Notes: generated from the sequence alone by a model not told the origin. DNA of 23,881 nucleotides from Dehalococcoidia bacterium (GCA_030603485.1 JAUVXS010000005.1:1-23881); one strand, 5' to 3'; positions 8,701-16,301 are shown, counted from the stretch's first letter. A program made the numbers and translations.

Positions 8701-9122
8701 TTAGTATAGACTCGCACCTTCAAGCGTTTGTCTTCTATCATCCGCACCATCTCTTTGATCAGGTTTTCTCCTTCATCGGTCTGGTCCATAAGTTCCATAC
8801 TGGAGCGAACGTTTTCCGCAGTCTCCACTGCCATTTGCCTGGCTTCAGCCCTCTTCGGGTAAGCCTGCGCCTCAACGGCATCTTTGACCAGTTCCAGCCT
8901 ACGGTAGCCTTCCGCAAGTTGTTCCAGTGTCTCGCGGTTGGTAGTATTGCCAATGAGCAGGCGCAGTTCCTTTACGCCCCTGAGCTTGTCGGCGATGCTG
9001 GTGAGGCCGGAGAGAAAGAAATAGCCAACGGCAAACCACGCCGATTCCGTTGAACTCAGGATGCGGTTGATATGGTCAACCAGTATCTCTTTCCGGTTAT
9101 CTATGATGTCATGCGTCGGCAT
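5781..9122 (-). CDS. phospholipase-D-like nuclease / SNF2-type helicase fusion
   Basis: 1113 residues. The N-terminal PLD domain carries His145-x-Lys147-x4-Asp152 and Gly175-Ser-Ser-Asn178 (GRLHAKAYIFD, VVGSSNLTLSG), the HKD signature of PLD nucleases. The superfamily-2 translocase core follows: Walker A DVVGLGKS with Lys303, motif II Asp379-Glu-Ser-His382, LTATPRNK, and motif VI QRFGRIDRIG (811-820). The C-terminal ~250 residues are charged and unassigned. SNF2-like translocases with PLD nucleases occur in restriction and DISARM-type defence, where they move along DNA and cut it. The ATG directly follows the TAA of the HEPN gene, with GGGAG just before, so translation is coupled. With the methyltransferase upstream it probably forms the effector half of a restriction-like system. 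Confidence 0.88.
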   Translation of the reverse strand: MPTHDIIDNRKEILVDHINRILSSTESAWFAVGYFFLSGLTSIADKLRGVKELRLLIGNTTNRETLEQLAEGYRRLELVKDAVEAQAYPKRAEARQMAVETAENVRSSMELMDQTDEGENLIKEMVRMIEDKRLKVRVYTKGRLHAKAYIFDYGAVFDGAGKPVDRHEKGIAVVGSSNLTLSGVTHNTELNVIVQGNDNHAELVRWFDELWSPDNSQDFDEALMQEMKQSWAMAPVRPYDIYIKTIYALVKDRLEGEDDRDILFDSEITRQLADFQKTAVRQAIQITRDYGGAFIADVVGLGKSYIGAAVIKHFERADHSRPLIICPAPLVEMWERYNEVYELNARVLSMGYLREDDESAANFLLKDTKFRDRDFVLIDESHNFRYPDTQRYKVVQQFLSTGRRCCFLTATPRNKTAWDVYYQMKLFHQEDKTDLPVDPPDLKQYFKLIEKGDKKLPDLLSNVLIRRTRNHILRWYGFDSQTHQPVDPSRFREYMDGQRRAYVMVGDKRQFFPKRELGTIEYSIEATYQGLYQELRGYLGKARKGQSVEPTPGELSYARYGLYHFVNKDRQRREPYASLHRAGMNLRGLVRILLFKRFESSVYAFRETIKRLITVHQRFSEALSQGIVPAGDKAEDILYEPNQAEEQDFMDALRQASGRYDAADFDIERLRRHIDHDIELLNKMLKLVEPITPEKDTKLQRLKEELVKKPLKEGKRLIFTQYADTARYLFDNLNPQGKKPDIEVIFSGDKSKARVVGRFAPKANPEYHFAPGESELMTVIATDVLAEGLNLQDCDKIINYDLHWNPVRLIQRFGRIDRIGSDYDVIYGFNFLPETGIERNLGLRQKLHNRIQEIHDTIGEDSAILDRTEMLNEEAMYALYEKHGAQLSFFDDEESELLDINEAEELLRQLRRERPNEYEQISNLRDGIRTVKPSSNKGTYVFCQAGRYQQLFLLDENGEVITRDIPRILGTIKCGPNLEGLPLPKGYNTSIMRVKRQFAEEVKHRQAEREYTPSLTQGQRYMLRELRVLFNATEDEDIKAQINILEAAFRGAMTRALAQELNRLRRNGITGQALIKNLGELYYQHNMRDWIDRRGLQVEEQPTPAIVCSEGLG

Positions 9123-9575
9123 TTAAATCTCCCTGACAAGTTTAGGGTGATGAATGCGGAGCCATTGCTCAACATCATCGCGGAGTTGTTTGGCTAATGC
9201 TACCATTTCTTCGGCTTCTTGTTCGGTGACCAGTCCGGCGCTTTCATAATCACTGATGTTGCGCTTCTGGCGGAATTTGTCCAATTGCTTAATGATAGCG
9301 GGGTCTGTGTTGATGGTGAAAGCTAATGATTGTATAACACGGTAGTGTTGCCCTTCTTTCCGGGCGCGGTAACCAGTCGCCGCTAATGCCGCCGTAGCAG
9401 CCTGAAGAGCCGCATTATGGGCAATGCTTAATCGCCAGTCCGGACCAAGTTCGGCGATTTGGGATTTTTCTAAATCCCGGTCACAGATATGCAACAGGTT
9501 GGTAATTTCACGCGCCGAAGGACGATGCGCTTCTATCAGTTTATCAGTCAGCCAGTCTTCTAAGCTCACCTTCAT
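9123..9575 (-). CDS. HEPN-family protein (SAV_6107-like), partner of the nucleotidyltransferase
   Basis: About 150 residues, all helical. The C-terminal half contains LDKFRQKRNISDYESAG (residues 99-115 counted from the upstream GTG 9578), the Arg-Asn...Asp-Tyr pattern of SAV_6107-like HEPN proteins. The canonical RxxxxH histidine is not present; Tyr111 stands where the AMPylated tyrosine of HepT-type toxins lies. The ATG at 9575 is preferred over GTG 9578 for codon strength. The gene overlaps the nucleotidyltransferase by about 30 bases and its TAA abuts the ATG of the PLD-helicase. HEPN/MNT pairs act as toxin and antitoxin; being locked between a methyltransferase and a helicase suggests a control or back-up killing role in the defence locus. 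Confidence 0.75.
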   Translation of the reverse strand: MKVSLEDWLTDKLIEAHRPSAREITNLLHICDRDLEKSQIAELGPDWRLSIAHNAALQAATAALAATGYRARKEGQHYRVIQSLAFTINTDPAIIKQLDKFRQKRNISDYESAGLVTEQEAEEMVALAKQLRDDVEQWLRIHHPKLVREI

Positions 9576-10143
9576 CACCTATCAGAAATATCTTTTCGCC
9601 CTCGAGCACGGTCTTGACGAAGTGATGGTCCTCTCTAACTTTTTGCTTAAATTCGGAAATTGGATAAACAACTGCATTTAGCTCCCGTCCCAGTTTTTCT
9701 TCCGCCGTAGAAAGAAGATTTACCGTATCCCCAAATGAGATTGCTCCTACTACCATCACGTCAATGTCACTTTTTCTATCGTCGGCGCTCCTGGCGATTG
9801 AACCGAAGATAAAAGCGACCCGGATTTTATCTGCCACACTCTCAAGAGATTGCCTGATGACATCAGTAACGCCGAATGTTTTTCTAACGATACTCATAAG
9901 CTCGTTGAAGATGGGACATTGAGCATTCGCCCGGTAATAAACCTGCCTCCCTTGAACTTCCCGGATGATGATGCCGGTATCCGTCAGGTTCTTCAGCTCT
10001 CGCTGCACCGTTCCCCGGCCAATCTTTACGGCATCCAGTATCTGTTTGGTGTAAAAAGAGCTATCCGTACGTCCGTAGAGAAGAGCCAGGACCGCCTGCC
10101 GGGTTTTACCGAAAAGACCGCTACATAACGAATTCTCATTCAT
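9544..10143 (-). CDS. winged-helix nucleotidyltransferase (MNT-type antitoxin/regulator)
   Basis: 199 residues. Residues about 8-75 form a winged-helix DNA-binding domain (ArsR/MarR-like; TGIIIREVQGRQVYYRAN is the wing). Residues about 100-190 form a minimal nucleotidyltransferase: FIFGSIARSADDRKSDIDVMVVG, with Gly114-Ser115 and Asp126/Asp128 as the metal-binding pair. MNT proteins pair with HEPN toxins and may neutralise them by AMPylation. The HTH fusion suggests it also represses its own operon, supported by two matching dyads around the promoter at 10149-10186. It overlaps the HEPN gene downstream. The start ATG 10143 leaves a very short leader (about 14 bases) after the -10 box. Confidence 0.85.
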   Translation of the reverse strand: MNENSLCSGLFGKTRQAVLALLYGRTDSSFYTKQILDAVKIGRGTVQRELKNLTDTGIIIREVQGRQVYYRANAQCPIFNELMSIVRKTFGVTDVIRQSLESVADKIRVAFIFGSIARSADDRKSDIDVMVVGAISFGDTVNLLSTAEEKLGRELNAVVYPISEFKQKVREDHHFVKTVLEGEKIFLIGDEGELRRLAD

Positions 10144-10148
10144 AATTC

Positions 10149-10186
10149 TTACCCATTTCGGGTATTATATTACCCATATTGGGTAA
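10149..10186. promoter_or_regulatory. tandem operators around the MNT-HEPN-helicase promoter
   Basis: A perfect 17-bp dyad TTACCCA-TAT-TGGGTAA (10170-10186) and a slightly divergent copy TTACCCA-TTT-CGGGTAT (10149-10165) start 21 bases apart, two helical turns, so both lie on one face of DNA. Between them, on the minus strand, is TATAAT (10169-10164), a consensus -10. The upstream dyad fills the -10/-35 spacer and the downstream one covers the transcription start. The winged-helix domain of the adjacent gene is the obvious candidate binder (inference). Confidence 0.7.
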
Positions 10187-10230
10187 CAAAATCAAGTATT
10201 AGACACTTCCCGCCTTTTTTAACCGATTCG

Positions 10231-13200
10231 CTAATCGCTTTCATCCGTATCTTCATAATCATCTATCAGGGCATCACGTCGTTTAGCTCTTTTCTTTGGC
10301 TCTGTCTTAAAACTGCGAGCCTTCTCAAGCCTAAATCTGACAAGTTTAACAAGAGCATCATACACTGCATCCCTTTCGTCTCGAGTTAGATTGAGAACAT
10401 CAAATACTGGCTCATCAAATGCCTTTCGGTCTGCGAGTTCAACTTCTTTCCAGATATGCAAGATAGGTCTACGAAGCACTTCTTGTGACCAAAAAGTATC
10501 ACTGTAATTAAGCAACTTCGGGTCTACTAAAAGGGCTTCCTTCAATTCATAGACCATGATGTCAAGCGGCCCACCTCCACCTCCGTATGACCTCCCAGCC
10601 GACTCGAGCCAAAGTGGAACAATAGGAGCATTCAACGATAAGGCAAGAGCTTCAATAGTCACTTCTTTAGGACGCACCTCATAGAACCTATGGTCAACAA
10701 GGATCGGTTTGCGGGACAAAGGGAAGTAGTGACGATACTTGGTGGTCATTTTGGCTGCTATGTGTGTAGGGCGCGGGGCGCCAAGGTTATACCACATCGG
10801 CCGTGCCGAACACGTTGGAAGGCGGTCGTATCCTTGCTTCTCGCCATATTGTATATACCGAAGAGCTGCACTCCCACGCAATTCTTGCTTTGGTCTGTCA
10901 CATAGAAACACCTTATATTGGAAATCAGACGGCGCAAGTAAAACACGCTCACACTCTTTCGGCCGGCGAAGCACTGGCTTCAGAAACTCCTCCTCTATCT
11001 CCCATTCCCTTATGCGCTCCTCATTCAGATAGAAAAACTCATTGGCACCAGTCTTAATGCCAAATCTCACCTCAGCTATATCTCCCAGGCGCACCAGCTT
11101 ACCTTTGCCCTTTTCCAGAATTGTCCAGTAGATATCCGGCGCTCTCAGGTATTTACCGCCCCACTTATTGCCAATGTAGCGGGTGGTTTTAATCAAGGTA
11201 CCGGCGGCTTTACCAGTTTCCTCCTCTTCCTCCGGTATCTCACACCCATCTTCTAAAAGCTTGCTCTGCTGAATGGGGAAGACGCGGTATTCTTTCGTTG
11301 CCTTACGCTCAGTTGCTTCCTCGATCTCGTCAAAGATTACCGGTGATAAAATGTGCTCAAATGGTACTCGGAACATGACAAAGCGGGCAGTCTTGTCTAA
11401 TGCCCATTCGTGGCTGTCATCTGGCGAGGAAAAGAGTACGATGACTGAGTTGACATCGGCGCTGGCAAAGGTGCGCCGCATCTGGTTATCCAGCACCAGC
11501 TTTACATGGCTGTGCTTGAGTAAAAACTCCTGCAGGTCAGCCCCATAGCCTACATCCAGCCAGGAGTTGGAGGTTATAAAGCAGAAAGAGCCTTTTGAGT
11601 TGAGCAATTTGAGACTGCGGAGATAGAAATAGATATAAAGGTCACTCTTGGCATTAATTTTATGTGCTGCGGTGTTAGTGCCGGCTTTGTAGCCGAAAAA
11701 GTGAGGAAATGCCTGATAGACGGAAAGCGCCAGCTTCGCCTTATACTCCTTTTTATCATCCGTGATTTGAACACCGTGAACTATCGGGGCAGCAATCGAC
11801 TCCTGCCGCACATAAGGCGGATTGCCCATGACAATATCAAAGCCATTCCTCTCGCTTTCAAAGACTTCCACGAAAGCGATATCCCAGACGAAGGGCACTT
11901 CTCTGGCGGCACTAAGCGCCTTTTTTGATGACTCGGTCTGCGCCAGTTCCGAGGTCAGGTCTTCAATCGCTTTTCTATCTCTGGCAGCGTCCATATTCAT
12001 CTGATGAGGTGGAGCTGTTTCTATCGTCCCGTCTAGCCGTATCCGGCGCTCCTCAGGACCTTCCAGCTTCCGCCGCAGAGTCTTTATCCGCTCTTGGATG
12101 GTATGACCCCTGGCATCCAGAATGTCTGAAAAAAGCCGCTTTTCCTCATTCTTCAAAGCATCCACTGAAGGGAACCGGCACGTTATATCGTTGTTGTAGA
12201 ACTTGAGCTTCTCATCCTTTAAGGTCGTGATTCGAGCTTTTAATGTCGGTGGTATTTCCTGTGAGGCGGCAATGTGCCCCAGGTTAATACCACCCACTTC
12301 CTGTACCAGGCTATCCCCACACCGAACCTTGAAGGAGAAATGAGGTAGTAGAGGCTCTCGCCGGACATGCAATTCTTCCCGGGTAAAATCAGCATCAATA
12401 ACCAGTGCCAGCCATAGACGCAGCTCGGCAACATGACACGCCCACTCCATCACATCCACGCCGTAAAGCGATTGTCCGATTATACGCTTCTTTCGCTCAT
12501 AAGGTGCTTCTGTTATGCTAAGCTGACGATTAGCCCGCTCCTGGAGGTCATCCATAATGTTAAGCATGCCCACCAGAAAAGAACCAGAACCGCAGGCAGG
12601 GTCCAATAGAGTGATGTCATGGAGGCGTTCATTTAGAACTGGCCAGAGATTGGCGCCGGTAAAAGCTTGGTCAGCCTCAATTTTCTCATCAGGCTCCAAA
12701 GCAAACACGAGTTGGTTGAGCAACTCTTTTCTTTCATCCCCAAAATGGTTTGTCAGGTGGTCTACCAGCGATAGACGGCACATCAAGTCAATCTCAGTCC
12801 TCGGTGTATAGAAGATACCTGCCTCACCACGCTCATCAACTTCCTCGGAGACATTGACCAGGCTTTCATAGACTTTACCTATCATCTCGGGGTCAACAGC
12901 CACCTCTTTATCTAGAGGGCTATCCTCTGCGATAGTAAAGTTGTAGCGTTCTAGGAATCTTAGAATCTGCTCGAAGCGTCGGTCAGAAATAGTATCTTTA
13001 TGTTCCTGGTCAAGCCTACTTTCGGTGAAAAGACCACCGTTGAGATAAGGCGCCAGGGAAAGAGCCTCCCCGATTTCAGCCGGGAAATAATTATGGCCAC
13101 CATGGAACTTATTGTTGAAAGCCTCGAAGAAAAGCACCCTCAGCCAGTTGTTGACAAATGAATTCTGGCTTTGCCCGGAACGCTGGTAACTCTTCCAAAA

Positions 13201-13923
13201 GGAAAGCAGGAAATCACGGTCGTCACCTAGCCAGCCCTTACGCTGAATAAAATAGATAAACATGCAACGGTTGAGGAACTGGAGTGAATAGTCGTGCGCC
13301 CAGGTGTGGTCGTTTACTTGTTTCTTCAAGTCGTCTTCTAGAATCTTAAAGATAGCCTTGTATTCTTCGAAGAACTGCTTGGTAACTGCTTCAACGTCAA
13401 AGGCTTCATCATGTTTAGATTGGATAGTGAGTGGTTGTAAACCAAACATATCCGGCTGGATAGATTGCAGGTCCAGCATGGCAACGCGCTCTGAGGCAGT
13501 GCGAAGACGCTCCTCTGGACTGATGCTGATACGCCGGAACAGGCGGCGTTTTTCCGTCTCCGCATCGTACTTCACGTTGATAAAGTGCCAGTGGTCTTGT
13601 GTCTGGTTGGAAAAAATAAACAGGCCATACGGATGCTCCCTAAGAAGCTGCATGACTACAAGACGTTCCTGGCCTAAGAGTAGCCTGTCTTGAGGCAGAC
13701 AGCTGTAAACAACATGGAAATCATTGTTTTGCCCACCGCCGGCAAAGAGAATCGAGTCTTCGGTGAGGGCGTTAGCTGCGGTTTGGTTCCAACCACGGCG
13801 CGATAGGGGCTGATTTACACGGTCATAATTCAACTCAGACCAGAACAGCTTTTTGAGTGGTTCGAGTCCGCGGAGGTCTTTAAGGAGCTCCAGAACAGAT
13901 TGTTCCCGTTCTCGGCGGTCTAT
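10231..13923 (-). CDS. Eco57I-like adenine-specific DNA methyltransferase (restriction-modification)
   Basis: The conventional open frame starts at TTG 13833 (1200 residues; numbering from there). The protein-like sequence continues upstream in the same frame for 30 codons (DRREREQSVLELLKDLRG, LEPLKKLFWSEL) to ATA at 13923, which has AGGAGG 7 bases before it. A stop lies two codons further up. AdoMet motif: DPACGSGSF from Asp411. Catalytic motif: Asn671-Pro-Pro-Tyr674. Length and a long C-terminal target-recognition part (about 920-1150) match large Eco57I/BREX PglX-type N6-adenine methyltransferases. It is followed by the MNT-HEPN-helicase operon. No separate endonuclease is visible unless the PLD domain serves. 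The start codon is abnormal (see findings). Confidence 0.88.
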   Translation of the reverse strand: MDRREREQSVLELLKDLRGLEPLKKLFWSELNYDRVNQPLSRRGWNQTAANALTEDSILFAGGGQNNDFHVVYSCLPQDRLLLGQERLVVMQLLREHPYGLFIFSNQTQDHWHFINVKYDAETEKRRLFRRISISPEERLRTASERVAMLDLQSIQPDMFGLQPLTIQSKHDEAFDVEAVTKQFFEEYKAIFKILEDDLKKQVNDHTWAHDYSLQFLNRCMFIYFIQRKGWLGDDRDFLLSFWKSYQRSGQSQNSFVNNWLRVLFFEAFNNKFHGGHNYFPAEIGEALSLAPYLNGGLFTESRLDQEHKDTISDRRFEQILRFLERYNFTIAEDSPLDKEVAVDPEMIGKVYESLVNVSEEVDERGEAGIFYTPRTEIDLMCRLSLVDHLTNHFGDERKELLNQLVFALEPDEKIEADQAFTGANLWPVLNERLHDITLLDPACGSGSFLVGMLNIMDDLQERANRQLSITEAPYERKKRIIGQSLYGVDVMEWACHVAELRLWLALVIDADFTREELHVRREPLLPHFSFKVRCGDSLVQEVGGINLGHIAASQEIPPTLKARITTLKDEKLKFYNNDITCRFPSVDALKNEEKRLFSDILDARGHTIQERIKTLRRKLEGPEERRIRLDGTIETAPPHQMNMDAARDRKAIEDLTSELAQTESSKKALSAAREVPFVWDIAFVEVFESERNGFDIVMGNPPYVRQESIAAPIVHGVQITDDKKEYKAKLALSVYQAFPHFFGYKAGTNTAAHKINAKSDLYIYFYLRSLKLLNSKGSFCFITSNSWLDVGYGADLQEFLLKHSHVKLVLDNQMRRTFASADVNSVIVLFSSPDDSHEWALDKTARFVMFRVPFEHILSPVIFDEIEEATERKATKEYRVFPIQQSKLLEDGCEIPEEEEETGKAAGTLIKTTRYIGNKWGGKYLRAPDIYWTILEKGKGKLVRLGDIAEVRFGIKTGANEFFYLNEERIREWEIEEEFLKPVLRRPKECERVLLAPSDFQYKVFLCDRPKQELRGSAALRYIQYGEKQGYDRLPTCSARPMWYNLGAPRPTHIAAKMTTKYRHYFPLSRKPILVDHRFYEVRPKEVTIEALALSLNAPIVPLWLESAGRSYGGGGGPLDIMVYELKEALLVDPKLLNYSDTFWSQEVLRRPILHIWKEVELADRKAFDEPVFDVLNLTRDERDAVYDALVKLVRFRLEKARSFKTEPKKRAKRRDALIDDYEDTDESD

Positions 13924-14126
13924 CTTTCAACCTCCTAAACAGATTTTAGGAGTTAAATTCACATAACTAGCATTATCTTACACCACAGGCAGACGCACTT
14001 CAACATATAACGAATCATTTTCACCGGGTAACAGATTTTACATTACGTCAGATTGTTACCTCATGAATCTCTGGGCGTGTGGAATGTAGTTACTACAATT
14101 GAGATGGAGGTGTCGTTATCAAGACG
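13924..14126. other. intergenic stretch with methyltransferase SD and repeat copy A
   Basis: Contains the AGGAGG (13936-13931, minus strand) serving the methyltransferase and repeat copy A (14071-14112). I see no good -35/-10 pair for the methyltransferase, and no terminator for the exonuclease gene that ends at 14127. Confidence 0.5.
14071..14112. repeat. TGTAGTTRCNACA element, copy A
   Basis: Starts CTGGGCG. The core TGTAGTTACTACA (14085-14097) is a perfect 6-bp dyad. The 42 bases match copy C (17212-17253) at 37 positions. Located about 160 bases upstream of the methyltransferase start and just after the end of the exonuclease gene. Confidence 0.65.
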
Positions 14127-14618
14127 CTAAAGTAACCTTTCCTTCAAAGCTTTTAAATTTAAGACATCTTCCTTGTTGTATTCAAGCAGCGTAGTAAGGG
14201 CATCCTCATCAAAATCATTCACATATTTCCACCACAACCTGACAGCTTCATAGCCATTTATTTCTTTTAATCGCCTTGGTATTCTTAGTTGTCTTTCTAC
14301 AGCTTTGAATCCACCATACAGATTGCTTCTCCAACAGTCATACATTAAATCGTGATGTTTAAATATTTCAGCCAGATTGATTCCCATGCAGGAGTGAATG
14401 AATGGCAGATCAAATCCACTGCCGTTGTAAGTATAGATAACGTCGACCCCTTCTAAGGCTTCCAATATGCTATCAGTGGTTACATCTTCACCCACCAGTT
14501 GGATAAATTTGACATTATATCTATCAACACGATGAATACCTACCACTGTGATTTCACTATATACAGGAGACAGACCTGTAGTCTCTATATCCAGATATGC
14601 TTCGAGGGGATATTTCAA
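14127..14618 (-). CDS. DEDD-type 3'-5' exonuclease (YprB-like RNase H fold)
   Basis: 163 residues. Motif I is YLDIETTG with Asp10 and Glu12, motif II NGSGFDLPFI with Asp70, and motif III EYNKEDVLNL with Tyr147-x3-Asp151. This is the full catalytic set of the DEDDy exonuclease group and matches YprB-like ribonuclease-H-fold proteins in length. It would cleave single-stranded DNA or RNA from the 3' end using two metal ions; the natural substrate is not known. The start ATG shares ATGA with the stop of the upstream membrane-protein gene, so the two are translationally coupled. The pairing of an exonuclease with a membrane HExxH protein has no obvious meaning. Confidence 0.82.
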   Translation of the reverse strand: MKYPLEAYLDIETTGLSPVYSEITVVGIHRVDRYNVKFIQLVGEDVTTDSILEALEGVDVIYTYNGSGFDLPFIHSCMGINLAEIFKHHDLMYDCWRSNLYGGFKAVERQLRIPRRLKEINGYEAVRLWWKYVNDFDEDALTTLLEYNKEDVLNLKALKERLL

Positions 14619-15139
14619 TTCTGTATTTCCTCAACCAGTAATTCTTTAAACCCACGCATCGATAACCAGTATAGAGCCATACCGAACAATCCAGAAGCAT
14701 AGCCAATGTAATAACTTGAACTAAATAGATTCGTCACATCTGAGATATACTTTTGATGAAAAGCTCCTTCAAGAATACCGTGAGATATTTGCCAAAATCC
14801 GAATGTAGCAATAGATAGCCCAAGGAACCACTTGTATAGCGATTTCTTAAACCAAGCTCTTTTCAAAGCCAATACTGCTAATAACGCTGTTCCAGTAACC
14901 AGACCTCCAGCATAACCAACTATCTGTGCTCCGATAGAATATCCTACAGATGCTGATTTAAGCACAGGTGATAGATAATTCGGGTCAAACCAAACAAAAT
15001 TCGCTATTGGGACGCCTAGAATCAGTGCAGTAACAAAGTGTGCACCTTCGTGAAGTATCACTACAAACACGACTAAAATAGGAAGGGATAAGGCTAATTT
15101 TGCGGCAACTAGTATTATTATGCGATTCTTACTGCTCAT
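14615..15139 (-). CDS. integral membrane protein with HExxH zinc motif (M50-like)
   Basis: 174 residues, with about four hydrophobic segments (roughly 7-28, 65-90, 103-120, 143-160). The first segment ends in VILHEGAHF: His30-Glu31-x2-His34, the zinc-binding motif of metallopeptidases, at the membrane face as in M50 site-2 proteases. Large enough for a minimal membrane metalloprotease, but the third ligand motif of M50 (NxxPxD-like) is not evident, so it may be a DUF-type HExxH membrane protein of unknown activity. Overlaps the exonuclease gene by four bases. A repeat copy (D) ends about 30 bases upstream of its ATG. Shine-Dalgarno weak. Confidence 0.65.
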   Translation of the reverse strand: MSSKNRIIILVAAKLALSLPILVVFVVILHEGAHFVTALILGVPIANFVWFDPNYLSPVLKSASVGYSIGAQIVGYAGGLVTGTALLAVLALKRAWFKKSLYKWFLGLSIATFGFWQISHGILEGAFHQKYISDVTNLFSSSYYIGYASGLFGMALYWLSMRGFKELLVEEIQN

Positions 15140-15170
15140 AATTAACTTGCCAATTTTTCCCTATTCTATA

Positions 15171-15194
15171 GGCATGCGGTATGTAGTTACAACA
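15171..15194. repeat. TGTAGTTRCNACA element, copy D
   Basis: GGCATGCGGTATGTAGTTAC plus AACA; core 15182-15194. It differs from copy B at about four positions over 24 and has lost the flanking CCCTGGG. Located 32 bases before the membrane-protein ATG, too close for the promoter geometry seen with copies B and C. Confidence 0.5.
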
Positions 15195-15243
15195 CATGGT
15201 GTAGCGATTTTATCTATGTAAAAGGATATAAATAAGGCGTAGA

Positions 15244-16230
15244 TTACTTTTCTGTTTTGATTGAAAATGCTTCCCCATCGGTAGTTACTATGATATTGCC
15301 ATAGATATCCGTGCCATATATCTTAGCACCAACGCTAGTAAGAGTATTGATGGTCTCCTGATGCGGATGACCATATCTATTACCTTCCCCAGCCATGTAG
15401 ACAGCTACCTCTGGCTTTACAGCGTCTAAGAATTGAGCAGATGATGAAGTTCTTGAGCAATGATGACCTACTTTCAGAATATCTGCCTGAACCGGTAGTC
15501 CCGATTCAAGTATACTAGCTTCAGCTTCTTTTTCAGCGTCTCCTGTAAACAAGAAAGCTATACTACCAAAGTCTAACTTAAGCAGAATGGAATTATTGTT
15601 TGTGTCATCAAATAGGGGTTTAACAGGGTGGAGGATTATGAAAGTGAGGTTACCTACCTCTATTGACTGCCCTCGTAGAACCTCGTTGGTGGAGGCGCCT
15701 TCATTATTGACTCGGTTCATAAATTCATGATAGGTTTTGGATGTTGAGGTATCTCCATTTAACCAGATTTCGTCAACTTTAAAGGAATCCAATACAGCGA
15801 TTAATCCTCCGATATGGTCAGCATGAGGGTGAGTTGCAACCATCACCTCAATGGCTCCATCTATATAGTCATTTAGATATGCAACTACTCCGGGTGATTT
15901 ACCGCCACCATCAATCAGAATCTCAATCTCTCCCAAATCAATTAGGATTGAATCTCCTTGACCAACATCAATGAAGTGAACTTTTAGTTCTTCCGTTGGA
16001 GGGGTTGGAGCCGGAGTAGGCGCGGGTGCTGGAGCGGGCGTTGGTACTGGTGTTGGAGTGGGGCTAGGTGCAGGAGCTGGGGCTGGTTCAGGTTCAGGCG
16101 TAGGAGTTTGTGTAGGTTCCGGAGTCGGGGCAGGTGAAGGGGCTGGCGATGGTGCTGAAGTTGATGTGCAACTTATGATACTAAAAACTAGGACTAGGAG
16201 TATTAAACCAACTAAGAATAGCCTTTTCAC
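15244..16230 (-). CDS. ComEC/Rec2-like metallo-beta-lactamase lipoprotein
   Basis: 328 residues. Signal peptide with lipobox SIISC (Cys21), then a long Pro/Ala/Thr/Glu linker of PAP and TPT units (about 25-78) that would hold the enzyme off the membrane. The catalytic domain starts EELKVHFIDVGQGDSILIDLG. It carries THPHADHIGG (His134, His136, Asp138, His139), FLFTGDAE and KVGHHCSRTSS, the metal-ligand pattern of the ComEC C-terminal/stand-alone hydrolase group. Likely an extracytoplasmic phosphodiesterase or nuclease-like hydrolase; it lacks the ComEC membrane channel, so a role in DNA uptake is not supported. Start GTG at 16230 has AAAGGAGG 5 bases before it. Confidence 0.85.
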   Translation of the reverse strand: MKRLFLVGLILLVLVFSIISCTSTSAPSPAPSPAPTPEPTQTPTPEPEPAPAPAPSPTPTPVPTPAPAPAPTPAPTPPTEELKVHFIDVGQGDSILIDLGEIEILIDGGGKSPGVVAYLNDYIDGAIEVMVATHPHADHIGGLIAVLDSFKVDEIWLNGDTSTSKTYHEFMNRVNNEGASTNEVLRGQSIEVGNLTFIILHPVKPLFDDTNNNSILLKLDFGSIAFLFTGDAEKEAEASILESGLPVQADILKVGHHCSRTSSSAQFLDAVKPEVAVYMAGEGNRYGHPHQETINTLTSVGAKIYGTDIYGNIIVTTDGEAFSIKTEK

Positions 16231-16259
16231 CTCATCCTCCTTTCACATCCAAGACCATC

Positions 16260-16301
16260 CCGAGGTATCTTTGTTATACTCCTCGGAAATGCCCTTGTCA
16301 A
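16260..16301 (-). promoter_or_regulatory. promoter with dyad for the metallo-beta-lactamase lipoprotein gene
   Basis: On the minus strand TTGACA (16301-16296), 17 bases, TATAAC (16278-16273): a near-consensus promoter starting about 36 bases before the GTG. An inverted repeat CCGAGG (16260-16265) / CCTCGG (16281-16286) encloses the -10 box and may be an operator. Confidence 0.65.

Noticed and set aside
8622..9053. 143-residue plus-strand open frame
   Set aside because: It is the opposite strand of the PLD domain of the helicase, whose HKD motif is clear.
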